From CAZJDM01 sp964544765 (GTDB taxonomy: Bacteria > Bdellovibrionota_B > Oligoflexia > CAYFLR01): a DNA stretch of 18,546 nt. Shown here in pieces: positions 1 to 9,000 of the stretch. The stretch is from positions 1 to 18,546 of the forward strand of contig CAZJDM010000089.1 of NCBI GenBank assembly GCA_964544765.1, given 5' to 3'. Made by a program: the position numbers and the translations under genes. The notes beneath the pieces are model-generated. The model was not told where the DNA came from and ran no database searches. It saw only the letters and a list, made by a program, of their open reading frames with translations. Every line of letters begins with the position of its first letter. Within the stretch, counting starts at the first letter, position 1.

Positions 1-55
1 AACAAAATCCGAAACAAAATCCGAAACAAAATCCGAAACAAAATCCGAAACAAAA
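1..55 (+). repeat. 12-bp in-frame tandem repeat encoding Thr-Lys-Ser-Glu
   Basis: The unit acaaaatccgaa is repeated four times without a mismatch from position 2, with a fifth partial copy ending near 55, and the array continues beyond the left edge. The unit length is a multiple of three and each copy encodes TKSE in the frame of the following gene. Copy-number changes would therefore alter protein length by four residues without a frameshift. Confidence 0.9.
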
Positions 56-751
56 AATGTCTTTTTAAAAGAATTATATTCTCAATATTTTAAAAGCCTG
101 TATCGCCATAAACCGATGTTATTTTTAGCCATGCTTAGAGATTTCAGTTTTTTCATGCCAAATACTAACATTATCGGATTTTCTTTTGGGCAGCTAGAGA
201 AAATGAGCTTAATTCAGGATTTATGTGATGGCTATTATTTAGATAAAACAACACAACCAGCACCATCCTGTGATAGAGTACTTTGCCAGGACATCAAAAG
301 TTTTGAGGTCCTTACTAATATAATAACTGTTGGTTCCTTTGCAAATATAAAATGTCTACAAATTAATAAAAATACTGACTCCATTAATAAAGCTTCGGAA
401 GATATTGCTTTATTAAACTCTGTTTTATGTTATCAAAAAACTCACTTTCCTAAACGCACATTGCGATTCTTAAATCATTTTGCTAATAACTGTAAGACAC
501 CGAAAATACTTGTTGATTCCTGGAATAAAGAGGATAAAAAAGTAATATTCGCCACGAAATCCAGTGAATTCTATCCTGGAACAGAAACTTTAACCAAGGA
601 AGAAAGGAAAAAATCTAAGCAGAAACGAAATTCAAAATCACGACTTCTTGATAAATTGAATATAAAAGGAGGAGTGAAGTTTTTAAAAGCTCTTAAAGGA
701 TATAAAACCGTAGATGAAATTAATAAATTGATGGACGATACCGAAAAATAG
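2..751 (+). CDS. Hypothetical protein with N-terminal TKSE tetrapeptide repeats (5' end off window)
   Basis: The reading frame is open from the first bases of the window, so the Met codon at 116 is probably internal and the true start lies outside. In-window residues 1-18 are four copies of Thr-Lys-Ser-Glu plus a partial one. A region rich in aromatic and hydrophobic residues follows (around FLAMLRDFSFFMP), then a mixed region with several cysteines. The tail of about 70 residues is very basic (RKKSKQKRNSKSR) and ends in acidic MDDTEK. I see no signal peptide, membrane helix or known catalytic motif in this part, and I do not recognise the family. The hydrophilic repeat looks like a flexible linker to an N-terminal part that cannot be seen. 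A secreted effector is possible but nothing here proves it. The gene converges on the small minus-strand ORF, with 9 bases between the stops. Confidence 0.7.
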   Translation, partial: TKSETKSETKSETKSETKNVFLKELYSQYFKSLYRHKPMLFLAMLRDFSFFMPNTNIIGFSFGQLEKMSLIQDLCDGYYLDKTTQPAPSCDRVLCQDIKSFEVLTNIITVGSFANIKCLQINKNTDSINKASEDIALLNSVLCYQKTHFPKRTLRFLNHFANNCKTPKILVDSWNKEDKKVIFATKSSEFYPGTETLTKEERKKSKQKRNSKSRLLDKLNIKGGVKFLKALKGYKTVDEINKLMDDTEK

Positions 752-760
752 TATAGTAAG

Positions 761-1027
761 TTACTTTTTCATTGAATTATCAATTATTTTCATTTGCATA
801 CGACGAGTATCATTTGATCCATCTTTTTTAATCAAGTAATTAAGAAATTTTTTGGCCATAGGAGCTTCTTTTAGAGTGATGAGAGCGAAGATTAATTTCT
901 TTTCCGCTTCTTCTTTAGTTAGTCTGAGCAGGAGTTTTTGGGTGATTTGATTTAGCATTTCAACTGACCAGGTATAACGAGGTTTTACTTGAGACTTCTT
1001 TAAATTGACAATGTTTTTTAGTACCAT
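761..1027 (-). CDS. Small basic hypothetical protein, 88 residues
   Basis: This is a short lysine-rich protein with no signal peptide. It is predicted to be mainly helical, with segments such as LTKEEAEKKLIFALITLKEA. An AAGG stretch lies about 7 bases before the ATG and may serve as ribosome binding site. It converges on the left-hand hypothetical gene with only 9 bases between stops and no clear terminator hairpin. I do not recognise the family. It could be a complete small protein or the remnant of a longer one. Nothing longer is preserved in the upstream frame, so I treat it as a separate ORF of moderate reliability. Confidence 0.45.
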   Translation of the reverse strand: MVLKNIVNLKKSQVKPRYTWSVEMLNQITQKLLLRLTKEEAEKKLIFALITLKEAPMAKKFLNYLIKKDGSNDTRRMQMKIIDNSMKK

Positions 1028-1208
1028 AATGCTGCCTTGATGTTCTTCTCTCTCAATATAAAATAAAAATAGCCAACTTTGAGCTGTTATCAGTTGATCG
1101 CTATTGAAATTGAATTCTAGCTATTTTGGATTCCCTGGAAAGAACTTTTATATATCGAGCCAATTTATTTTCTGAAAAATTGATCCAAATTGATAATCCG
1201 CTCAAATT
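1028..1208. other. Intergenic region between divergent units
   Basis: About 180 bases of AT-rich sequence lie between the small minus-strand ORF and the kinase remnant. It probably holds the promoter of the small ORF, but no convincing -35/-10 pair can be named. A weak plus-strand open stretch starting at a TTG (1126) runs through it in a different frame. It might be further decayed N-terminal sequence of the kinase remnant. Confidence 0.4.
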
Positions 1209-2294
1209 ATGTTATACGGGCATATTGATGGAATGTACAGTGATTCTGAAAGGATACCCGAGAATTACCATCGGTTCCTTTTTCCATGATGGCAGATCCT
1301 CTAATTCGATTAATGGGAAAATCATCAAGATTTGTATCCTTAGCCTTTGATTGGTTAAATATCAATTTAAATGAAGAAATGACTTTATTACTTAATAGCG
1401 CCAGCCAAGCTCAAAATCGACAACAAAGAAGATTAGCGGTAGTTAATGCTTTTGAGGCTAAATTTACTAAAATAATCAATCAAATCAAAAAAGTAGGCGT
1501 TGATATTGTAGCTTCTGGACAATTCGAGTTTAATAACCCCTTCTGGCAAAATATTATCGAACAATTTTTAGTATTTTACTATCAACGTATTCCCATCGAA
1601 ATGTATAAAAACATCATCTCGGATTTATTGGTACAAGGTAGAAATCTAAGTCTAGAGGATGCTAGTGTTATCACTTTTCGTAATTCCGGACCTGTTTTTG
1701 GTAAAGTTTTACAAGCAATGTCTCAGGAACCCGGAATGGGTGAACGATTGCGAGGTTATAGAATCAAGTGGCAAACCCGTTCCCCCTTATATGGTGCGAG
1801 AAATAATTTTTAGTGATCCAGGAGGATATCAATTTGTTAGTATTCGTACTGAATCTACTAAAGTAGGAACAGTGGCTCAAGTAAATCAAGGAGTTTTATT
1901 AAAGGATAGGAAAAAAGAAGATGTAGCCATAAGATTCTTAAAACCTGGTGTTCGTCGAGGGATAGATATTGATCTGGCGATAATTCGTGATTTTTTTGGT
2001 CTTCTACAGACTCATCCAGAAAGACTACTAGGTGCTCAGCCTAATCTTGATCAAATTTTTGCTATAACCAAAAGAGCTATTTTAGCGGATATTGATCTCG
2101 AAACAACCAGAAATAGGCATCTTGAAGGCTATAGGGCCTATAAAGGACTAAGACAACACTTACGGTTGTTAGTACAATAACAACACATTGAAGAAAAAGG
2201 TGGAGAATTAAATCGAGATGCCTTTTTACGCTCTTTGGTCGATATACAATACGAAAGATTGGAAGGATTGATTATCTCTTCCTTTCCCAGTTAA
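1209..2294 (+). pseudogene. Degraded, truncated ABC1/UbiB (AarF)-type atypical kinase
   Basis: Joining three frames gives one continuous protein. The segments are 1209-1283, which reads MLYGHIDGMYSDSERIPENY and onward; 1286-1750; and 1752-2177. The last segment contains the ABC1 signature region: GTVAQVNQGVLL, then EDVAIRFLKPGVRRGIDIDLAIIR, matching the family pattern AQVHxAxL...VAVKVxRPGIRxxIxxDLxIL. The usual Lys of VAVK is Arg here. The segment before it, GPVFGKVLQAMSQEPG, resembles the family's KxGQ region. Lesions are a frame change at the T run 1279-1283, a second at about 1751, and an in-frame TAA at 2178-2180 followed by 37 further codons to 2294. The C-terminal half, with the catalytic and metal-binding motifs, is missing. 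ABC1 proteins act in ubiquinone biosynthesis or related lipid metabolism, but this copy should be inactive. Sequencing error could explain one homopolymer shift but not all the lesions. Confidence 0.7.
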
Positions 2295-2991
2295 TTAAAG
2301 CAGTCGTGTAGAAATGTTCCAATCTTTGCCTTTCGGCTTCCAACTGTCGAATTTTGCCAAGTAGGTGCCTTTGCTCTTGCTTAGTTTGAAAAGTGATGGA
2401 AATTGAAAGTTTGGTGATTTCTTGTGAGAATTCATCCATCTGGTTTTTATATCTTTGTTTCAAAGCGTGCCGTCGTTGTTTTACATTATTCTTAGCAGAT
2501 AATTTCCCTTTTTCAAGATCAAAAGTAGGAGATTGATGCTCAGATGTCACTACGATATCATCAGATGGTTTTTTAGAGACTGCTACGTTTGATACATCTT
2601 CATCGGTTCGTGTGGTAATATCAGAAATAGAGTCATCACTCTTATTAGGATAAATAGTAATTATCGTTACTCTAGAGGAGTTGTTGTTTTCACTTCTTAC
2701 ATAATTAATGGTATTACTGAACCTTGAAACAATTCGTCTTATAGCGCTATTTAAAGGTTCATCACTTAATGATATTGAAACTGAACCCTTAACCCCATTC
2801 TGTACAATGACCTTCATATTGTTATACCTGGCAATACTTTGCAAAACCTCTTCGATTGGCATGTTATGTATGGACATAGTTAGAAAACCGTCCTTAAAAC
2901 TAATTTCATTCGCATATGAAGCATTGGTCAAAGAGTAAAAAATTACAATGAAAAAAATTAAGGTTAGTTCTTTTATCTGATTGAAATACAT
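2272..2991 (-). CDS. Exported protein with STN (secretin/TonB short N-terminal) domain and C-terminal coiled coil
   Basis: Residues 1-27 are a Sec signal peptide with probable cleavage after SYA. Residues 30-98 fit the STN/secretin N0 pattern: MPIEEVLQSIARYNNMKVIV, then a GSVSISLSDEPLNSAIRRIV stretch. These domains sit in the periplasm on secretins and TonB-dependent receptors and bind partner proteins. Here no barrel or secretin channel follows. Residues about 100-170 are a Ser/Asp-rich linker and about 175-239 form a charged heptad-like coiled coil ending in WERKR. The ATG is preceded by AAGGA at a good distance. The gene lies 92 bases after the giant protein gene on the same strand and is probably co-transcribed. 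Its 3' end overlaps the kinase remnant tail-to-tail by about 23 bases. I infer an adaptor between an outer-membrane channel and the surface proteins. It could instead be a FecR/TonB-type signalling fragment. Confidence 0.75.
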   Translation of the reverse strand: MYFNQIKELTLIFFIVIFYSLTNASYANEISFKDGFLTMSIHNMPIEEVLQSIARYNNMKVIVQNGVKGSVSISLSDEPLNSAIRRIVSRFSNTINYVRSENNNSSRVTIITIYPNKSDDSISDITTRTDEDVSNVAVSKKPSDDIVVTSEHQSPTFDLEKGKLSAKNNVKQRRHALKQRYKNQMDEFSQEITKLSISITFQTKQEQRHLLGKIRQLEAERQRLEHFYTTALINWERKR

Positions 2992-3040
2992 AAGGCTTTT
3001 CCTTTTTATTATTTAAACAATGTGTACCTATTTCCTGCAG

Positions 3041-3076
3041 CTACAAGTTTGTAGTCACCCGTATTATTTGAATAAT
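3041..3076. other. Two short inverted repeats between giant and STN genes
   Basis: CTACAA-GT-TTGTAG (3041-3054) and ATTATT-TG-AATAAT (3063-3076) are perfect 6-bp inverted repeats with 2-base centres in the 92-base gap. Neither is GC-rich nor followed by a T run on the minus strand, so they do not look like intrinsic terminators. They may be RNA processing or protein binding sites. They may also be chance in AT-rich DNA. Confidence 0.3.
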
Positions 3077-3083
3077 TTAAATA

Positions 3084-6000
3084 CTAATATACATCAATTT
3101 CCATTATTTCAAAATTCAAAATTACTTCTCCATCAACTAGAATGGAGCGAATATGACCTGTAACATACGGATCTTCACTGGTATCAATTTCAACCCGATA
3201 TGTCTTTCCTATATCAAGGCCATCTAGTTTATAATTTCCGTTTTCTTCTGACAATGTAGCTTGTACAAATTTGTCTTCCTCATCATAAACAAAAACCAAA
3301 ACACTTTTTGTCATTCCGGTCATCATGTAACTAATGGATCCACGTATAACTCCAGGCGGTTTTATAAGCACTATCGGCTCCATTTCTATATTTTCTTTGA
3401 GATCATTAATTACAGCCCTAAATTTCCCGTATTGGGAAAAAATTTCTAAGTTATAATTTCCATCATGCGGTAAGCCCAAAACAGCAAAACTACCATCTAT
3501 TAAGGTTTCACTTCCTCCTCCAACATTGTTCTCTTTATCCCAAAGACTAACATAAATGTTAGATAATGGTCTTTGGTCATGATTCAGAACTGTTCCACTT
3601 ATGGTAAGACCTAAGTTTAAAAAAGCATCCAGATTATTTACATCAGCATTTACTTCGATTTCCATAGCTTTATCTAATTGAAAAGTCCAGTCTACACCAG
3701 TTTCCCAACTGGAAAGGAAAAGATTAACATAATAGGGAGTAGTAATAGATACATTGTAATTACCAGCAGGAAGTCCTGATATCGTCCATTTACCGTTGCC
3801 AATTCTACTAGTTGAACCAAACCCTCCCTCTTTGGACCAGGCAGTTATTGAAACTAATAAATCATCATTTTGTGGATTTATACCATCTATATTACCCGAC
3901 AAAGTATAGCTATCAGCATAACTAATGTCAAAATCAATACCATTTACAGTTTCTTGCAAAGAAACTTGTATTTTTTCTGCATCATTCCCAGATCTAGCCA
4001 GACTGCCTAGCAATCCATAATAAAACACTCCTTTTGTAGACCTTAGATATACTAGATAATCACTTGCTTCTTTTAAATTATTAATAATGTACGATATGAC
4101 TCCGTCTTTAGCTAACACTGTTACCGTCTTATTTTCATTAGCCGAAACGGAAAATGCAGTTATACTGACGGCCTCACCAATCTGAAGGCCTGTAACAGTT
4201 CCTTCTATTTTTCCTCCACCCTTAACTAGTGAGAAATTAATATTCTCAGCATTAGATATGCTAAGGTCTAGTTGTTGCATCGGCATGGTTTGATAACCAT
4301 CAGCTCGAACCGTTAATCGATAATCATTAGAAGGAGTTAACCCGGATATTTCATAACTACCATTTTCATGGACCTTTACAGATTTGAATATCCCACTATA
4401 ACCTCCTTGAACATTCATCCAGGCTATTTCTCCTTTTGAAAGGCCAATAACAGTACCACTTATAGTTTTGCCTTCTGATACTGTCATATCTATCCCTAAT
4501 TGATCTGCATCTTTCAGTTTTACTTCCACCGCTAACTTGTAAGAGGTCAGAATTGAACTCCCAGACCCGGCATAACATCCCTCGGTAAGACTTTCGGCCT
4601 CGATAATGCATACTTTGTAATCATCCGCGGGTTGCAATCCATTGATTTCATATGATAATATTCCATCAATGCCAGCTACATCTATTTGCTCTCCATTGGA
4701 TTTGTTTTTTGACCAGGCATTGATAACAGCATATTTACCAATAGGCAAACCAATTATTTTTCCAAAAATAGATCTTCCTTTTAGCAGAATCATTGATACC
4801 GCCTTGTTATCAAAAGAAAGATCAATTGGATTGGCTTTTAGATACCCTCCAGGAGTGATATCTTCACCAGCGTAATAGCCGCCACGTACGTCTTTAGCCA
4901 AAGGTTTAACCAAAAGCAAATAATCATTTGCTGAAGCTAAACCTTGCAAAGTCAGTTCAGTAATTTCACCTTCAGCTCTAATCTTTTTTGAATCAAATCC
5001 ACTAGTTGATCGAGACCAGGCACTAACTTCAAGTAAATCCCCGGCCTTGGTTTCCTTGATTGTTACAGTCAAGGTTTTACCTAATTCAAACAGCAAGTTT
5101 ATCCCGGTCATACTTCCGCTAGACAAATCAATAATAGTTGCCTGTTGAAAGGTTCCTGGGATAGTAGCTGGGTGATTTATTTCTCCTCTAAAATATCCAT
5201 CAGGATATAAATCCGATCGAACAGAAATAAGGTAATCGCTAGCAGGCACTAGGTTATCAATTTTGAAATCTATTTGAGAGTTCCCTGTTCCAATCGCTTC
5301 TACTCGTTTCATGGTGTTTGTCAAAGAGGAATAGGCCTGAATTTTTACCGTATGACCAGTGGATATACCCACCAAAGAACCGTGGATATTATATCTAGGT
5401 TCTAATACGACCACAGGATAACGTTGCGTAAAAGTCTCTCTTATATTGGTTACAGTCAAGGTAACAAAATAATTACCCGGTCTATCGTATGTGTGATTTA
5501 CTTGTTTGCTTATAGCTTCTTTTCCATCGCCAAAGTTCCAATGATAAATAGCGTCAACACCAGCACTGGTTTCAGCTGAAAAATCAAGCGAACTATCAGC
5601 CCGACCGTTTTCCGGTAAAGTCAATTTATCTAAAACAATAGGTTGAAGGTCCGGTCTTACATTTGTTTCAATATTTATGGATCTGTTTTTGCCAAATATA
5701 CCAGGACCACTTAAAGTAGAAATACTTGTTAGTAATCCTGATACGTTCAATTTTACTGTGACGTCTACGGTGATAGTATCGTCTTTGTTGATTAAATTGC
5801 CTAATATACAGGTTACGATACTATTGGATTCGATACAATTTCCTTGGGATGCTGTGGCGGATATAAAGGTCATATCTCTGTGAAGGGTATTGGTAAATAA
5901 AATATTGCTTGTTTCATAATAACTTTCATTGGCAATAAGAAAAGAGTAAGTTAGCTGGTCACCTTGCCAAGCTGAGTCAACCACGTTGTTTTGGGTTAAT

Positions 6001-9000
6001 TTTACTCTGCTGTTTCGTAAAATAAAAAAGCTGCCAGTTTCTTCACTAACTACCTGAACGGGGGTGGAGGAATCTGTGGTAGATCCATCACCAAGCTGTC
6101 CAAGATTGTTCTTCCCAAAAGACCATAGGGTTCCATCATATTTTCGTACAACACTAAAGCTTTCTCCTGCTGTGATATTGGCAATACTTAAAAGAGATAA
6201 TACTTGCGTGGGACTAGTGGAAGATGATGGGTCCGTGGTTACATAGCCTAGTTCACCATAACGGTTGTCACCCCATGTCCAAAGGGTTCCATCTTCCTTT
6301 AGGGCCATGGTATGAAAATATCCGGCCGCAATGGCAATGACATTTGAAAGACCAGATACTTGGGTTGGAGCATAGACATGTGTCTGTCCATAAGTTCCAT
6401 TGCCTATTTGACCACCCGAATTGCTACCCCAGGCCCACACGGTTCCATCCTTTTTCAAAGCCACGGTATGATTCTTTCCCGCGGAAATGGCGATTACATC
6501 GCCAAACGAATTATGATAGTTAGGATCTGAGACACGAAGCGGTATACAGGAACTAATACCACAAGATCCACTGCCAAGTTGACAATAGTCGTTGTTGCCA
6601 AAAGCCCACACGGTTCCGTCTTCCTTCAATGCCACAACATGAGAATTCCCCGTTGTAATGGCCATTACACCTGAAAGAGCCGGAACTCCTGAAATACCTG
6701 GAACTTGAACCGGATTTTTTACTGATTCTGGAGCTTCCGAGGCTTCTGATGTCTGGGTTAAACATGTCATATTAGCAAGGTTAACAAGGTTTTCTCCACC
6801 CCAAGTCCATACGGTTCCATCATCTCTAAGTGCAGTTGTGAAATTTCCTTTTGTTGCTATATCGATAATATCTGAAAGATTGGACACTTGTGTTGGTTCA
6901 TATACTACTGGATCTTGCGAGTTTTGCCCTATTTGATTCTGATAGTTATTTCCCCATGCCCAGGTGGTCCCATCGGTTTTTAGTGCTACGGAATGCCACT
7001 CACCACCAGCAACAGTTATCACATCAATTAATTTGGAAACCTGGATAGCTCTAGATCTGACTTTATCGTTTTGAGCACTTTCAAATCCTAGCTGTCCATG
7101 GGAATTATATCCCCAATTCCAAACAATCCCTTCATTTCCAAGTGCTAAAGTATGATATCGACCCGTTTTTATGTTAAAATTGGATGTTTTTGGATTATCA
7201 TCCTCGTCATCTAACATTCCATCTTTATCTGTATCATCTAATAATGGGTGTGTTCCTTTTTTGTATTCTTGTAAATTTGTCAGCCCATCGTTGTCAGTAT
7301 CCAGACTAGCGTCATCGACGTTGAATGGATCAAAATTATATCGAATTTCAAATGTATCAGCCATACCGTCATCATCATCGTCATCATCACACACATCGCC
7401 TTTAGAGTCTTGATCGAAATTGTCTTGATCGGCATTGTCCTTGCCAGGACAGTTGTCAGATCCATCTAACACATTGTCTCTATCTGTATCGTTATTATTA
7501 GGATTTGTTTTGTGTTGGAATTCTTCAAGATTGGTAAGTCCATCTTCATCCTTATCCAGATTGGCATCTGATGCATCCAGTGGGTTTAAATTATTAGATA
7601 TCTCAAATGCGTCTGGCATACCATCGTTATCACTGTCATCACAAGCATCCCCCAGACCATCGTCATTAAAATCTGCTTGATTCCAATTTGTTTTATTTGG
7701 GCAGTTGTCTATACTTTTGGGGACATAATCCTCATCGGTGTCTGGTAAAATAAATTTTCTCAGTTTTAAATCTTTAATATCTGGATCATAGTTATCACTT
7801 TTTACAGATGCTCTAAGTTCAATCCAGCCTCGTTTAACATGTTGAATCCCAAAACGGATAGTAATGCTCTCCATAGGAGCCAAATTTTCCAAATTACATT
7901 CATAATGCCAGGTTCCATCCGAACTATACCCACAACTTCCTTTGGTTGAGACTATTCTTCCCATTAATTCGTCATTAGCATCAGGAAAGAAAGAAAACAA
8001 TGTGCTGGGTGCCGTATTTGGTCCGTTATTCGAAACGGTAAATTCATATAAAGTAGTAGTCCATTGATCAATCTGTTCCTTATGTGTCTCTGGATTATTC
8101 AGTGAAACGTCCAGATTGGCAATTCCCACAGAAAGTACCCCCTCCCCATCTTTGCCTAACACTTGAATCGGAGTTGATGAAGCGGTGTTGGTTCCATTAC
8201 CCAATTGTCCATTATCGTTATTTCCCCACACCCAAATCGTTCCATCGGACTTTATCGCAATGTTGAAACGGTTCCCGGCAGATATAAGGATGACATTAGA
8301 AAGATTGGAAACTTGAATTGGAACGGATGAATCATTGGTTGTGCCGTTACCTAGTCTAAAGTCACCATTATATCCCCAAGCCCACACTGTCCCATCTGAT
8401 TTTAAGGCTATTGCATGGCCACTGCCTGCTGATATAGAAATAACATCTGTAAGATTACTCACTTTTACAGGAATAGAGAAATTGCTGGTGGTATTATTTC
8501 CTAACTGACCATAATTATTAATTCCCCACGTCCATACTGTCCCATCTGATTTAAGAGCTATTGAGAAAAATCCCAACCCTTGGCCTATTTCAATTACATG
8601 TGAAAGACCGGCAACTCTAACCGGAGAAGATTGATTAGCAGTTGATCCAATGCCAAGCTGTCCATAGATGTTGTCACCCCACGTCCATACCGTACCATCG
8701 GATTTCAGTGCAGACGTATGATTGCTATATGCTGCAATAGATACAACATTAGAGAGGCCCAAAACCTGTATAGGTAAGTTAGAATCGGCCGTTGTGCCAT
8801 CGCCTAATTGTCCTTTATGATTTGCTCCCCAAGTCCAAACTGTACCATCAGATTTTAATACTACCGAATGATATCCTCCGGCAGCAATGGCAATCACATC
8901 TGAGATTTTGGAAGTCTTGTCTGGATAAATACAATTCGAGTACGGGCAAAAACTTTGGCTCCACCGGTGATCTCCCCATGTCCATACAGTACCATCGGAT

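Noticed and set aside
1..55. CRISPR-like or non-coding tandem array
   Set aside because: The unit is 12 bp with no spacers and is in frame with the following gene, so it is a coding minisatellite.
116..118. Met codon at 116 as the start of the left-hand gene
   Set aside because: The same frame is open back to base 2 through the TKSE repeats, so the start is most likely outside the window.
1126..1350. 74-residue plus-strand ORF starting at TTG
   Set aside because: The rare start lacks a ribosome binding site, and the other frames of the same stretch join better to the kinase remnant.
3084..3300. Autotransporter or type IX secretion signal at the giant's C-terminus
   Set aside because: The last residues belong to a beta-sandwich repeat. 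There is no amphipathic barrel strand series and no sorting motif.
7171..7680. Two plus-strand Ser-rich ORFs opposite the TSP3 block
   Set aside because: They are antisense images of Asp-rich coding sequence (gat/gac read as atc/gtc and tca/tcg) with no ribosome binding site.
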